NCBI RefSeq assembly: GCF_038050375.1 | Contig: NZ_CP150886.1 | Location: 4,753,318 to 4,817,317 of the forward strand | Length of the DNA stretch: 64,000 nt | Reading direction: 5' to 3' | Origin: Okeanomitos corallinicola TIOX110 | GTDB taxonomy: Bacteria > Cyanobacteriota > Cyanobacteriia > Cyanobacteriales > Nostocaceae | Part shown: positions 16,209 through 27,045 of the stretch, one piece after another | Layout of the letters: every line of letters begins with the position of its first letter | Numbering within the stretch: the first letter of the stretch is position 1 | Program-made: the position numbers and the translations under genes | The notes under the pieces: model-generated | Database searches by the model: none | The model's input: the letters and a program-made list of their open reading frames with translations, nothing else | What the model was told of the DNA's origin: nothing

Positions 16209-17726
16209 ATGAAATTTAAGCAGTTCATATCTATTTTTTTATCAGTAGTTTTAACTCTATTTCTCTGGGAATCGGTTCAAGCTCAAACAGGCAATCAATC
16301 AGATATTACTAATATTGATACCCAGGAATTTATTAATCCTGATACGAATACAACAATAGAAAATCGCACCATTGTTAATGAGCCAGAATTTAACAATACC
16401 TTTTTAGATACAACACCAGAAGAAGGGATTGAACAGTTTGAGGAATTGCAAGCAGTAGAATATAGCCAATATTTGGGAACTCCATTATTTGGAGAAATTA
16501 GTTCACATGAAGAAATTGGTGATCAGTTAAATAAATTGGCAAAGTTAACAGGAAGAAATGCGGCCATTCTCTATGTGACTTCTCTAGAAGATAAACTTAG
16601 CCTGATTTTAGTCCCTCCCAAACCAGCAGAAAAAGATTTATTGAATGAAAACAAAAACTTAAAAACAAAGCCTCAACTTTTTGCACAGAATAATCAGTAT
16701 AAAGTAGGTGAAGTTGTTAGAGAAATTGTAGTAGAAGCTAATAGTAGTGAGATAGAAAAAAATGCTAAAGAATTTCGTTCTCAAGTCACTAATTCTCGAA
16801 GTAATACCTACTTTAATAGTGCGAATAAACTTTATAACTGGATTATTAAACCTATAGAACCAGCACTAGAATTAAATAAAATTCATACTATTGTATTTTG
16901 TCTAGATAGTGGTTTGCGTACTCTTCCTGTTGCTGCTTTATATGATGGAGAAAAGTTTCTGATTGAAAAATATAGTGTAGGGTTAATACCTAGTTTTAGC
17001 CTTACAGATACTCGTTATGTTCCCATAGTTAAATCGGATATTCTCGCTTTAGGAATATCTCAAAGTACAGAAGGCCAAGAACCTTTACCATCTGTACCAT
17101 TAGAAATACAAACTGTTAGTAAAGAAATTTGGCCTAATCGAGGTCAAACATTATTAAATCAAGAATCTACCCTAGAAAATCTTGAATCTTTGAGTCGTCA
17201 GAAACATTTTGGGATTCTTCACTTAGCGACCCATGGTGATTTTAAACCGGGAAGTATAAATAACTCTTACATTCAACTTTGGAATCAAAAACTTCGTGTA
17301 GATCAGATCAAAAATATTTCTAGGGAACTAGGATGGCAAAAAGATCCTAAAGTAGAAATGTTAGTGTTAAGTGCTTGCAGAACTGCTGTAGGTAGTAATG
17401 AGGCAGAATTAGGATTTTCTGGTTTATCAGTGCAAGCAGGTGTAAAATCTGTTTTAGGGAGTTTATGGTATGTCAGTGATCAAGGTTCTTTAGCATTAAT
17501 GACCAAATTTTACGAGCAGTTAAATATTAATGGTCTGCGGTCAGAATCTCTTAGACAAGCTCAGTTAGCAATGTTGACGCAAAAGGTACGCATAACAGAT
17601 AAAGAATTATATTTATCTACGGAAAAAGCTATTCCTCTGCCTCCAGAACTGAATAACTTGGGTACAATTAACCTATCTCATCCATACTATTGGTCTGCTT
17701 TTACAATGGTAGGTAATTGGAATTAA
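16209..17726 (+). CDS. Secreted CHAT-domain (caspase-like) protein
   Basis: A 505-residue protein with an N-terminal signal peptide (hydrophobic core FISIFLSVVLTLFLW, cleavage near VQAQ, residue 25). Residues ~26-95 form a linker. From ~110 to the end is a CHAT (caspase HetF-associated with TPRs) domain, with catalytic His342 in HLATHGDF and Cys390 in LVLSACRTA, and the terminal HPYYWSAFTMVGNWN. Both catalytic residues are intact, so protease activity is likely. There are no TPRs in front of the domain, unlike HetF-type proteins. It follows a predicted beta-barrel gene by 60 bases. The signal peptide places it in the periplasm or outside; the substrate is unknown. Confidence 0.88.
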   Translation: MKFKQFISIFLSVVLTLFLWESVQAQTGNQSDITNIDTQEFINPDTNTTIENRTIVNEPEFNNTFLDTTPEEGIEQFEELQAVEYSQYLGTPLFGEISSHEEIGDQLNKLAKLTGRNAAILYVTSLEDKLSLILVPPKPAEKDLLNENKNLKTKPQLFAQNNQYKVGEVVREIVVEANSSEIEKNAKEFRSQVTNSRSNTYFNSANKLYNWIIKPIEPALELNKIHTIVFCLDSGLRTLPVAALYDGEKFLIEKYSVGLIPSFSLTDTRYVPIVKSDILALGISQSTEGQEPLPSVPLEIQTVSKEIWPNRGQTLLNQESTLENLESLSRQKHFGILHLATHGDFKPGSINNSYIQLWNQKLRVDQIKNISRELGWQKDPKVEMLVLSACRTAVGSNEAELGFSGLSVQAGVKSVLGSLWYVSDQGSLALMTKFYEQLNINGLRSESLRQAQLAMLTQKVRITDKELYLSTEKAIPLPPELNNLGTINLSHPYYWSAFTMVGNWN

Positions 17727-17780
17727 AATTTTATTCCTGAGTCAACTGTAATTAGTTAGTTTCTTCTTATTTCCTGAAAA

Positions 17781-20762
17781 ATGTCTTTGAAATGGTGCTT
17801 TAGAGCTATTTTCCTATCCTTGGGTTTATGGTTATTCTTGGATCTAGCTTCTCATCTAGGTGCGGAAATTCTTTGGTTTCAAGAAGTAAGTTATTTGCCA
17901 ACATTTCTGGTGCGTTTAATAACCAAATGTGCTTTGTGGGTAGGTGTTGTTAGTGTCAGTTTAGGCTATTTATTGGGTAATTTAGCTTTAGCAGAACGTT
18001 GGAAATATCCCTATTTTTTGAAAAGTGAACCAGCTAGATCCCAGGATACAGGACTGAGTAAAGAAATAGCGGCTTTTTTGAGTCCTCAGTATGACAAAAA
18101 TAACGGTAAATCTTTACTTGAAGGTGGTAATAAAAGCATTAAATTACCATGGTTATTACCTATAACTCTATGTTTAAGTTTTTTATTAGGATTGATGGTA
18201 ACTCATTATGGATTAGTTGCTACCAGTTATTGGCAAGGACAAATTAATCAGGTTAGTTCACCATTTACAATTTTATTTAGACCTGAGATAGTTGGGAATT
18301 TAAGTATTAAGATCATTTCCCAACCACAATATATTTGTTTAGCTGTGGTGATGATGATCGCACTGTTGATATATTATCGGTTTTTTCTGTGGGCGATCGC
18401 TGTTGTTTTTAGTCTCGGTTTTGGGTGGATGATATCTAAAAATTGGGACAAGTTATTATTATATTTTCACTCTCAACCTTTCAATAGTACAGAACCTTTA
18501 TTTAGTAAAGATATCAGTTTTTATATTTTTTCTCTTCCGCTGTGGGAATTATTAGCTTTTTGGCTGATAGGTTTAAGTTTTTATGCTTTTGTTTCCGTTG
18601 CACTGACCTATCTTTTATCGGGAGATAGCCTCAGCCAAGGGATTTATCTTGGGCTTTCTGCACCACAGAAACGTCATTTATTCGGGTTAGGTGGCGGCTT
18701 AATGTTAATGGTAGCTTTTAGTTACTGGCTAAGTCGTTATGAACTGGTTTATTCTCCCCGTGGTGTGAGTTTTGGAGCTAGTTTTACCGATGTCATGGCA
18801 GAATTACCAACTGATACAATTTTATGTGTTTTAGCTGTAGCGATCGCCTTTTATTTATTATCGCAAACTTTATTTTTTAAACCCAAATCTAAACATCATC
18901 AATGGATAATCTCTGGTATTGGTATCTATCTGATGTTAACCATTGCTGGTGATTTTATTATTCCTGTTATTGTCCAATCTTTAATAGTTCAACCCAATGA
19001 ATTACAAAGAGAAACACCTTATATAAAAAGAACTATTGCCCTCACTCGACAAGCATTTGATTTACAAGCAATTGAGGCTAAAACCTTTAACCCCAAAGGA
19101 AAATTAACACAAGCAGATATTGAAGCTAATGATTTGACAATTCGGAATATTCGCCTCTGGGATCAAAAACCTCTCTTAAAAACTAACCGTCAATTACAAC
19201 AAATTCGTCCTTATTATCGCTTTCCTGATGCAGACATTGATCGCTATATTATTAATACCGAACCCAAGCAAAAAACTAACCTAACCACAGAAAAAAGACA
19301 AGTATTAATTGCCGCCAGAGAATTAGATTATAATGCCGTACCTGAACAAGCGAAAACATGGGTAAACCGCAATTTTGTTTATACCCACGGTTATGGTTTT
19401 ACCATGAGTCCTGTAAATACAGTTGCTCCTGGTGGTTTACCTGAATATTTTGTCAAAGATATTAGTGGTAATGGTAGTGCTTTAACTACTTCTAGTGCAG
19501 AAATTAGGGCAAGTATTCCTATTGGTGAACCACGCATTTATTATGGAGAAATTGCCAATACTCATGTGATGACTGGAACAAAAGTTAAAGAATTAGATTA
19601 TCCCAGTGGTAGCGATAATGTGTATACAACTTATGATGGAAAAGGGGGAATTAGAATCGGTTCATTGTGGCGAAGATGGCTATTTTCCACGTATTTAAAA
19701 GATTGGCGGATGATATTTACCAGGGATTTCTTACCACAAACAAAAATATTATTTCGACGCAATATTCAAGAAAGAATTAGAGAGATTGCTCCTTTTTTGA
19801 AATTTGATAGTGAACCTTATTTGGTCACCGCTGATACTCACCCTAATCCTGGACAGGAAAAATTTCCCGACAATAAAAATTATTTGTATTGGATAGTAGA
19901 TGCTTATACAATTAGCGATCGCTATCCTTACTCAGATCAAAATAATGAAGGCATAAATTACATTCGTAACTCCGTTAAAGTTGTTATTGATGCTTATAAC
20001 GGCACAGTTAAATTTTATGTAGCAGAACCCAAAGATCCCTTAATTAATGCCTGGTCACAAATCTTCCCGGAAATGTTTCAACCCCTGGCACAAATGCCAG
20101 CAAATTTGCGTAGTCATATCCGCTATCCAGTAGACTTTTTCAAAATCCAAGCAGAACGGTTAATGATTTACCATATTACCAACCCACAGGTATTTTATAA
20201 CCGAGAAGATCAATGGCAAATTCCCAACGAAATCTATGGCACAGAATCCCGTGAACTTGAACCTTATTATTTAATCACCAGTCTTCCTGATGTTGATTTT
20301 GAAGAATTTATCTTATTACTACCCTACACACCCAAACAAAGAACAAACCTAACCGCCTGGTTAGCAGCACGTTCCGATGGGGAGAACTACGGTAAATTAT
20401 TATTATATAACTTTCCTAAAGAAAGATTGATTTATGGGCCTGAACAAATCGAAGCTAGAATTAATCAAGATCCAGTAATTTCCCAACAAATATCCTTATG
20501 GAATCGTCAAGGTTCAAGAGCAATTCAAGGTAATTTGTTAATTGTTCCCATTAAACAATCTTTGTTATATGTTGAACCAATTTATTTAGAAGCAACACAA
20601 AATAGTTTACCAACTTTAGTTAGAGTTGTAGTAGCCTATGAAAATCGCATTGTGATGGCACAAACTTTAGAACAAGCATTAGAGGGAATATTTAAACCAG
20701 AAGTCACACCAGCACCGGCTATTATTCGTCCAGTGGAAGAAGAGGAAATCCCACCAATTTAG
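17781..20762 (+). CDS. UPF0182 family large membrane protein
   Basis: A 993-residue protein with about seven transmembrane helices in the N-terminal 400 residues, followed by a ~590-residue extracytoplasmic domain. The extracytoplasmic part has the family motifs [31 protein letters not shown] and [13 protein letters not shown], then [11 protein letters not shown]. Members occur in cyanobacteria and Actinobacteria; their function is not known. The start is chosen at the ATG that begins directly with the first membrane segment ([20 protein letters not shown]). It is 54 bases downstream of the CHAT gene and 11 bases upstream of the restriction-modification gene on the same strand. Confidence 0.92.
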   Translation: MSLKWCFRAIFLSLGLWLFLDLASHLGAEILWFQEVSYLPTFLVRLITKCALWVGVVSVSLGYLLGNLALAERWKYPYFLKSEPARSQDTGLSKEIAAFLSPQYDKNNGKSLLEGGNKSIKLPWLLPITLCLSFLLGLMVTHYGLVATSYWQGQINQVSSPFTILFRPEIVGNLSIKIISQPQYICLAVVMMIALLIYYRFFLWAIAVVFSLGFGWMISKNWDKLLLYFHSQPFNSTEPLFSKDISFYIFSLPLWELLAFWLIGLSFYAFVSVALTYLLSGDSLSQGIYLGLSAPQKRHLFGLGGGLMLMVAFSYWLSRYELVYSPRGVSFGASFTDVMAELPTDTILCVLAVAIAFYLLSQTLFFKPKSKHHQWIISGIGIYLMLTIAGDFIIPVIVQSLIVQPNELQRETPYIKRTIALTRQAFDLQAIEAKTFNPKGKLTQADIEANDLTIRNIRLWDQKPLLKTNRQLQQIRPYYRFPDADIDRYIINTEPKQKTNLTTEKRQVLIAARELDYNAVPEQAKTWVNRNFVYTHGYGFTMSPVNTVAPGGLPEYFVKDISGNGSALTTSSAEIRASIPIGEPRIYYGEIANTHVMTGTKVKELDYPSGSDNVYTTYDGKGGIRIGSLWRRWLFSTYLKDWRMIFTRDFLPQTKILFRRNIQERIREIAPFLKFDSEPYLVTADTHPNPGQEKFPDNKNYLYWIVDAYTISDRYPYSDQNNEGINYIRNSVKVVIDAYNGTVKFYVAEPKDPLINAWSQIFPEMFQPLAQMPANLRSHIRYPVDFFKIQAERLMIYHITNPQVFYNREDQWQIPNEIYGTESRELEPYYLITSLPDVDFEEFILLLPYTPKQRTNLTAWLAARSDGENYGKLLLYNFPKERLIYGPEQIEARINQDPVISQQISLWNRQGSRAIQGNLLIVPIKQSLLYVEPIYLEATQNSLPTLVRVVVAYENRIVMAQTLEQALEGIFKPEVTPAPAIIRPVEEEEIPPI

Positions 20763-20773
20763 TCTTTAATTTC

Positions 20774-23269
20774 ATGTTTAATTTTGTTGTATCAATTCAT
20801 GAAATGATAAATTATATTACACAGTCAACAGATATAAATGGAATAAATTTATCATCAAAATTAAATCCAAAACACAGAAGTGAATTAGGTCAATTTCTCA
20901 CTCCTGCAAAAATTGCTAGATTTATGGCAGGACAATTTAATAATTTATCTGGTCATATTAGGTTACTTGATCCTGGTGCTGGTGTTGGGTCTTTAACTGC
21001 TGCTTTCGTAGAACAACTATTGCTAAATTCCCATCAAATTGAGAGTTGTTTACTCACAGCTTATGAAATAGAATCAACCTTTTTATCATCTTTAGAAAAA
21101 TGTCTGATTGAATGTTGTCAAGCCTTGCAGAACAAAGGGATTACAGCCGATTATTGTTTACGCAATGAAAGCTTTGTTAATAGTATAAAAGCCAATAATT
21201 TACCTCTTTTTACTCATTATTCCCAAAGTTTCACCCATGCAATTCTCAATCCACCATACAAAAAAATTAACAACCAATCAATTGAGAAAAAACATTTATT
21301 AAAACAGGGAATTGAAACAGTAAATTTATATAGTGCTTTTGTTTGGCTGACCATGTTACAGCTTGTAGAAAATGGTGAAATAGTGGCAATTACCCCTAGA
21401 AGTTTCTGTAATGGTGCTTACTATCGTCCATTTCGTCAAGCCTTTTTACAAAAAATGGCACTACAAAAAATTCATGTTTTTGATAGTCGTTATTTAGTAT
21501 TTGCAGAAGATAATATCATTCAAGAAAATCTAATTTATCATGCTATCAAAAAAGAAAATAAAGATAAAATCATCACAATTAGTATTAATTCAGAAACAGA
21601 ATTAGATCAAATTTCAGAAATGAGAATTGTTCCCTATCATCAAATTATAGAAAACAATGATAGTGAGAATTTTATCCATATCATCACCAACTCTTTAGCA
21701 GATGCTTTAAAAGTGCAGATGGATAAATTTTCATCTACCTTAGAGGAATTGGGTTTAGAAATCTCCACAGGACCAGTCGTGGATTTTCGTCTCAAATCAG
21801 CTTTAAGAAATTCTTTGGATGATCAAACAGTTCCCCTAATTTACCCAGAATCTATTAAGTTTGGAAAAGTTGTATTTCCTCCCCAAAAACCGAAAAAATC
21901 AATTGCTATTATACAAAACCAAGAAACACAGAAATGGTTAATTCCCCAAGGTTGTTATGTTTTAATCAAACGATTTTCTGCTAAAGAAGAAAAACGTCGT
22001 GTTATTGCTGCTGTATCTTATCCTCTAGATTACCAAACATTGGGTATAGAGAATCATATCAACTACTATCATGCAAAAGGAAAAGGAATAAATATCAACC
22101 TAGCAAAAGGTTTAACAGCATTTCTAAATTCAACTTTCTTTGATCAATACTTTCGACTTTTTAGTGGTAACACACAAGTCAATGCGACAGACTTACGCAA
22201 AATTAAATACCCATGCAAAGATGATTTAATCAACCTAGGAATACAAATTAATGAATCTAGATTTAATCAGGATAAGCTAGATCATCTTGTACATCAAAAT
22301 CTATCAATTATGAGTGAAACAATCAACGCAATTCAAGCTAGTAAACGTATTCAAGAAGCACTGATTATTCTTAAAGAAATTTCTGCACCAAAAGAACAAC
22401 AAAATGAAAGATCAGCATTGTGCTTACTGGCATTAACAGATATTAGACCAGAAACTTCTTGGAATCAAGCAACAACACCCAGACGCAGAATTACAGAAAT
22501 GATGGATTGGTTTCGTGATTTTTATGGTAAACAATATGCACCAAATACACGGGAAACTGTGAGAAGACAAACAATGCACCAGTTTATACAAATGGGTTTA
22601 GTTGTTGAGAATCCAGATCAACCAAAACGACCAATTAATAGTCCTAAATGGTGTTATCAATTGCAAGCAACAGCACTATTATTAATCAAATCTTATAATT
22701 CTGAACTGTGGGAAGAATCACTTGAGAATTATAATATTTCTGTAAAAAACTTATTGCAGAATAGAAATCGAAATATAGCACAAATTCCCGTTACTCTACC
22801 CGATGGTAAAGCAATTTATTTATCATCAGGTGGACAAAATAATTTAATCAAAGACATTTTAGAAAATTTTTGTCCAAGATTTACACCAGGAGGTTTGGTT
22901 CTTTATGTGGGTGATGCTGGAGATAAATTCATCATTAATGAAACTCAAAAGTTTAGAGAAGTGGGAATTGAGTTAGATCCTCATGGTAAAATGCCAGATA
23001 TTGTAGTTTACTATCAGCAAAAGGACTGGTTAATATTAATAGAAGCTGTAACCAGTCATGGACTTGTTAACCTCAAAAGACACAATGAGTTAAAACAGCT
23101 TTTGCAGTCAAGTAGTAAGGGTTTAGTTTTTATAACTGCTTTTCCTACTCGTAAAGAAATGAGTAAATATTTAGGTGAAATTGCTTGGGAAACTGAAGTT
23201 TGGGTTGCAGATCAACCAGATCATTTAATTCATTTTAATGGAGAAAGATTTCTGGGTCCATACTCATAA
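20774..23269 (+). CDS. Single-chain type II restriction-modification protein: N6-adenine methylase fused to BsuBI/PstI endonuclease
   Basis: An 831-residue fusion. Residues ~30-515 form an N6-adenine DNA methyltransferase: motif X in HRSELGQFLTPAKIARF (GQFLTP at 39-44), SAM-binding motif I DPGAGVGS (66-73), and catalytic motif IV NPPY (159-162), with a C-terminal target-recognition region. Residues ~522-831 match the BsuBI/PstI endonuclease family: helical part with GLVVENPDQPKRPINSPKW, nuclease core MPDIVV (Asp742) ... LIEAVTSHG (Glu757), and the terminal WETEVWVADQPDHLIHFNG...FLGPY. In the classical BsuBI and PstI systems the two activities are separate genes, with lengths that add up to about this size. 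By family, CTGCAG or a related site is the likely target. An alternative start is ATG 20804. Confidence 0.9.
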   Translation: MFNFVVSIHEMINYITQSTDINGINLSSKLNPKHRSELGQFLTPAKIARFMAGQFNNLSGHIRLLDPGAGVGSLTAAFVEQLLLNSHQIESCLLTAYEIESTFLSSLEKCLIECCQALQNKGITADYCLRNESFVNSIKANNLPLFTHYSQSFTHAILNPPYKKINNQSIEKKHLLKQGIETVNLYSAFVWLTMLQLVENGEIVAITPRSFCNGAYYRPFRQAFLQKMALQKIHVFDSRYLVFAEDNIIQENLIYHAIKKENKDKIITISINSETELDQISEMRIVPYHQIIENNDSENFIHIITNSLADALKVQMDKFSSTLEELGLEISTGPVVDFRLKSALRNSLDDQTVPLIYPESIKFGKVVFPPQKPKKSIAIIQNQETQKWLIPQGCYVLIKRFSAKEEKRRVIAAVSYPLDYQTLGIENHINYYHAKGKGININLAKGLTAFLNSTFFDQYFRLFSGNTQVNATDLRKIKYPCKDDLINLGIQINESRFNQDKLDHLVHQNLSIMSETINAIQASKRIQEALIILKEISAPKEQQNERSALCLLALTDIRPETSWNQATTPRRRITEMMDWFRDFYGKQYAPNTRETVRRQTMHQFIQMGLVVENPDQPKRPINSPKWCYQLQATALLLIKSYNSELWEESLENYNISVKNLLQNRNRNIAQIPVTLPDGKAIYLSSGGQNNLIKDILENFCPRFTPGGLVLYVGDAGDKFIINETQKFREVGIELDPHGKMPDIVVYYQQKDWLILIEAVTSHGLVNLKRHNELKQLLQSSSKGLVFITAFPTRKEMSKYLGEIAWETEVWVADQPDHLIHFNGERFLGPYS

Positions 23270-23348
23270 ATATTATATGTAAGTATTTTTATATCTCACA
23301 CAATCGCGCTTTGCGATCTCGAAGAGTGGCTAAAAGTTTTTAAAAACT

Positions 23349-24038
23349 CTAATCATTGCCCAATTTACTAATAAATTCCGCGTGTTCTCTAGACTGTAAC
23401 CCACTTTGTAAAACATTCAAAACTGCGAGCATATTTCCTGTTAACAATTCATTTACTGCTAACCATAAACCTGGAAATATCCGACTTTTTAAAATATCAT
23501 TTGCATCAGGTGTTAATTCTAAATATTCACCTTGTTCTAAAGAAAACCAACTTAATTTTTGTTCTAAAACTTGCCAAACAATATATTCTTTTACCCCATT
23601 ACGACGATAGGCTTGTTTTTTACCATGTAAATCAATCGCTGTACTACTAGCAGCAATTTCCACCACTAATTCTGGCGCACCTTCAATATAATCATCTTCA
23701 CTAATTCTAGTTTGTCCACCTGCTGCTGGTGTGATAATTAAAACCGCATCTGGTTGAGGTTCATTATCTAAATCTAAACGTACTGTTGGTTCAATTGCTA
23801 ATTCTACACCAGGAGTTAAAACCTCATAATTACCCAGCCATGTGAGGATACGAGCATGAGGTTGACCGTGACTTCGGAAACGCAAAGCAGCGGGCATAAT
23901 ATATACAATTCCTTCAATTAATTCGGCTTTTTTAACTTTAGAGGTACTATCATAACGACGCTCAAATTCATAACGATTAAGTTTATCACCGTTTGTCAAA
24001 GGAGGAATAAAAGCAGGAGAAAAGGGAATTTTAACCAT
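23349..24038 (-). CDS. Uma2 family (DUF820) putative endonuclease
   Basis: A 229-residue PD-(D/E)XK-superfamily protein of the Uma2/DUF820 type, very common in cyanobacteria. The core is seen as RLDLDNEPQPDAVLII (Asp), then APELVVEIAASST (Glu) and DLHGKKQAYRRNGVKEYIVW (Lys). The N-terminal region LNRYEFERRYDSTSKVKKAEL and GIVYIMPA are family landmarks. The C-terminal tail (LQSREHAEFISKLGND) is helical. The physiological role of this family is not established. It is convergent with the restriction-modification gene and may form with it a small accessory segment. Confidence 0.9.
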   Translation of the reverse strand: MVKIPFSPAFIPPLTNGDKLNRYEFERRYDSTSKVKKAELIEGIVYIMPAALRFRSHGQPHARILTWLGNYEVLTPGVELAIEPTVRLDLDNEPQPDAVLIITPAAGGQTRISEDDYIEGAPELVVEIAASSTAIDLHGKKQAYRRNGVKEYIVWQVLEQKLSWFSLEQGEYLELTPDANDILKSRIFPGLWLAVNELLTGNMLAVLNVLQSGLQSREHAEFISKLGND

Positions 24039-24350
24039 AGGTTGGTGTATTAAATAATTACGCCATGATTACATTTTAACAAAATTACCACTTAACAAAT
24101 CTCTAAAAATTCATGACAATATTTCTCAAATCATTAAGACTTCTTTACTTAAACTATGGCAATATTTTTACAATTGATAGCTGAAGTCCTATCTATAACT
24201 ACGTTTGAGCAATTATAATTTTCAGCAATACTGATTAATTAACTCTTTATACTTAAAGAACCTTATTTGTTTATAACCAAAAGTTTTGCGACAATCCAAT
24301 TTAATAATTGAAAAATCATAATTACTGAAACTGTAAGAGGAGAAGACCGA
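24039..24350. other. chlB upstream region
   Basis: A 312-base AT-rich divergent spacer between the Uma2 gene and chlB. A strong Shine-Dalgarno (AGAGGAGA, 24336-24343) lies 7 bases before the chlB ATG and fixes its start. No hairpin or repeat is seen. Confidence 0.6.
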
Positions 24351-25877
24351 ATGAAATTAGCTTACTGGATGTATGCAGGCCCCGCTCACATTGGCACTTT
24401 ACGGGTTGCCAGTTCCTTTAAAAATGTCCACGCCATCATGCACGCTCCCCTGGGAGACGACTATTTTAACGTCATGCGCTCTATGTTATCGCGGGAAAGG
24501 AACTTTACCCCAGTTACAACCAGCGTCGTAGACAGACACGTTTTATCCCGTGGTTCTCAAGAAAAAGTAGTAGATAATATTATCCGCAAAGATGTAGAAG
24601 AACACCCAGATTTAATTCTTTTAACTCCCACCTGTACCTCCAGTATTTTGCAAGAAGATTTACATAACTTTGTGGAACGAGCGCAGTTAGAAGCACAAGG
24701 TGATGTGATGCTGGCGGATGTTAACCATTACCGCTACAACGAACTACAAGCAGCAGACAGAACTTTACAACAAATTATCCAATACTATATCGAAAAAGCC
24801 CGCAAAAAAGGGGAATTACCTACAGAAAAAACAGCTAATCCTTCAGTTAATATTATTGGTATTTCTACCCTGGGGTTCCATCATAATCATGACTGTACAG
24901 AACTGAAAAAATTAATGGCTGATTTAGGAATTGAGGTAAATACTATCATTCCTGAAGGTGCATCAGTTCATCAATTAAAGAACTTACCAAAAGCATGGTT
25001 TAATTTAATTCCTTATCGGGAAATTGGTTTAACAACTGCCAAATATTTAGAGGAAAACTTTGGTACACCTTTTGTTGATATTACACCTATGGGTGTGGTG
25101 GAAACTGCCAGATGTATCCGCAAAATTCAACAGGTAATTAATGCCGAAGGTGCGGAAGTTAATTATGATGAATATATCAATGAACAAACTTTGCACGTAT
25201 CCCAAGCGGCTTGGTTTTCTCGTTCTATAGATTGTCAGAATTTAACAGGTAAAAAAGCGGTGGTATTTGGTGATAATACCCATGCAGCAGCTTTAACTAA
25301 AATTCTTTCACGGGAAATGGGAATTCATGTAGTTATGGCGGGTACTTATTGTAAATATGATTCTGACTGGTTTAGAGAACAGGTAAGCGAGTATTGTGAT
25401 GAGGTTTTAATTACAGAAGATCATGGAGAAATTGGGGATGCGATCGCCCGGCTTGAACCTTCTGCTATATTTGGAACACAGATGGAACGTCACGTTGGTA
25501 AACGTTTGGATATTCCTTGCGGTGTGATTGCAGCACCTATTCACGTTCAGAATTTCCCCATTGGTTACAAACCATTTATGGGTTATGAAGGTACAAATCA
25601 AATCACAGATTTAATCTACAATTCCTTCACTTTGGGAATGGAAGATCACCTATTAGAAATCTTTGGTGGACACGATACAAAAGAAGTAATTACCAAAGGA
25701 ATTTCCTCAGAAACTGGGTTGAATTGGACAAAAGATGGCCAAGCAGAATTGAATAAGATTCCTGGTTTTGTGCGCGGAAAAGTGAAGCGAAATACCGAAA
25801 AGTTTGCCCGTGAACGTGGGTTTAAGGATATCTCGGCTGAGGTTTTGTATGCCGCGAAGGAGTCTGTAGGGGCGTAG
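24351..25877 (+). CDS. chlB: Light-independent protochlorophyllide reductase subunit B
   Basis: A 508-residue nitrogenase-like subunit (ChlB/BchB) of the dark-operative protochlorophyllide oxidoreductase, which reduces ring D of protochlorophyllide without light. The N-terminus [20 protein letters not shown] is diagnostic. The FeS-ligating residues are in the [13 protein letters not shown] region, with ligand residues shared with ChlN. The C-terminal domain ([23 protein letters not shown]) is the typical PCP_red-like tail. ChlN and ChlL are not in the window. A strong ribosome-binding site precedes the ATG. Two HIP1-like sites lie nearby, one at 25440. Confidence 0.97.
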   Translation: MKLAYWMYAGPAHIGTLRVASSFKNVHAIMHAPLGDDYFNVMRSMLSRERNFTPVTTSVVDRHVLSRGSQEKVVDNIIRKDVEEHPDLILLTPTCTSSILQEDLHNFVERAQLEAQGDVMLADVNHYRYNELQAADRTLQQIIQYYIEKARKKGELPTEKTANPSVNIIGISTLGFHHNHDCTELKKLMADLGIEVNTIIPEGASVHQLKNLPKAWFNLIPYREIGLTTAKYLEENFGTPFVDITPMGVVETARCIRKIQQVINAEGAEVNYDEYINEQTLHVSQAAWFSRSIDCQNLTGKKAVVFGDNTHAAALTKILSREMGIHVVMAGTYCKYDSDWFREQVSEYCDEVLITEDHGEIGDAIARLEPSAIFGTQMERHVGKRLDIPCGVIAAPIHVQNFPIGYKPFMGYEGTNQITDLIYNSFTLGMEDHLLEIFGGHDTKEVITKGISSETGLNWTKDGQAELNKIPGFVRGKVKRNTEKFARERGFKDISAEVLYAAKESVGA

Positions 25878-26134
25878 GTTTTAGGGGTTAGATGATAAGA
25901 GTGAGTGGTGAGGGGTAATATCTACTCTTTACTACTTGCTTTTTTATGTGGAGAAAAACAAAAAAAACCATTTTGATATTGAGCAATTGAAAAATTTGCT
26001 TAAAATTATTTTTTAGTATTTTTATTGAAAACTACGTAATTAGTAGGTAAAAAAAATTGAAGCTAATCAGTAAATACTCTGTTGATTTATACGCAACACG
26101 AAAGTGACACTCATTAAAGTGCTTTTATCAGTTT

Positions 26135-26689
26135 TTGATGTTGTCTATAAAAAATAATGAGACTGTTGGTATGATTCAAAAGTTAGAATTTTCACTTAAA
26201 CGCATTATTTCATTAGTAGCTGTATTACTGATTGCTTTATCGGTAATATTTCTATTGCCAATGCAACCAGCCAATGCTAGGGTTAATGCTCCATCTAGAG
26301 TAAGTCTATTTTTGCCAAATGAGTGGAAATCAATGGCAGATAAGTCAAATCTAGAGATAGCAGCCGAAATAGATCAGCGTCTTGATATAACCCGCGATGA
26401 AATTGGTCGAGCAGCACTGAAAATAGTACATGGTTTCGGCACTTATGAATCTACAGAACCTGTATTTTTCGCAGTGCGTGATGGTGGGGTGTATTTATTC
26501 CAAATAAGAATTCATTGGAAGCGAAAACTTTTTGTCCCTGAACGAGAACACACAACTTTAATTCAATGGGAAGTTTTAAATAATCAACATTTTCACACAG
26601 TAGTTCAAAGTGATGATTCAACATTTGCAGCAGCTAATTTTGAAGAATTAAATTATCTATTTGAAGGATTGCTTTCAAATAAAACTTGA
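26135..26689 (+). CDS. Secreted or membrane-anchored hypothetical protein
   Basis: A 184-residue protein of unknown family. A hydrophobic segment (ISLVAVLLIALSVIFLLPM) ends in an ANA-R cleavage-like site, i.e. a signal peptide after a basic KLEFSLKR. An alternative start, ATG 26171 (MIQKLEFSLKR), would place the signal sequence at the true N-terminus, and I prefer it slightly. The remainder is alpha/beta, with the strand-rich region VFFAVRDGGVYLFQIRIHWKRK. There is no recognised domain. The gene stands alone between chlB and the repeat-bounded cassette. Confidence 0.65.
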   Translation: MMLSIKNNETVGMIQKLEFSLKRIISLVAVLLIALSVIFLLPMQPANARVNAPSRVSLFLPNEWKSMADKSNLEIAAEIDQRLDITRDEIGRAALKIVHGFGTYESTEPVFFAVRDGGVYLFQIRIHWKRKLFVPEREHTTLIQWEVLNNQHFHTVVQSDDSTFAAANFEELNYLFEGLLSNKT

Positions 26690-26702
26690 AAATAGATCGT
26701 AG

Positions 26703-26729
26703 GTTGGGTTGAACCAAGTGAAACCCAAC
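26703..26729. repeat. Short interspersed inverted repeat (GTTGGGTT...AACCCAAC)
   Basis: GTTGGGTT-gaaccaagtga-AACCCAAC. The spacer and context (aggttgggttgaaccaag) match a short repeat often seen in filamentous cyanobacteria. It is directly downstream of the hypothetical gene and may serve as a weak stem-loop. Confidence 0.5.
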
Positions 26730-26748
26730 ATTCCTATATTTTATATAA

Positions 26749-26841
26749 TTTAAAGTTACTTTAAATGGTGAAACTCTAGATGTTGTTTATGTTCCTATTT
26801 CCTGGGTTAACCCACTACCTGAAACTTGGGGAAATCTTTAA
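26749..26841 (+). pseudogene. Protein-like fragment, unknown
   Basis: The frame reads KVTLNGETLDVVYVPI, then SWVNPLPETWGNL and a stop. It has no start codon and a stop just before it. The composition looks like the C-terminal end of a real protein. The family is not recognised, so this is a low-confidence remnant. Confidence 0.25.
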
Positions 26842-26929
26842 CATGATACTAAAAAGACAGCTTAAAACCGCCTCAGAATGAATTCTGAGTCTAATAACAA
26901 AAGTCTTCTCAAGACAACTAGAATAATAT

Positions 26930-27019
26930 TTGAGTCCGTTTTAACGGACTTCGGCGATTAGACTGGGAATTAATTCCCAGACGGGTGAGAAAGCTAACTG
27001 ATAATATTGAAAAATATCA
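26930..27019. repeat. 90-bp repeat, copy 1 (left border of toxin-antitoxin cassette)
   Basis: A 90-bp sequence built of two palindromes, GTCCGTT-tt-AACGGAC and CTGGGAATTAATTCCCAG, followed by ACGGGTGAGAAAGC and an ATAATATT..AATAT tail. The copy at 28151-28240 is in the same orientation and differs at about four positions. Confidence 0.85.
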
Positions 27020-27045
27020 GCTACAGCATGAGGAAAAATCCCACC

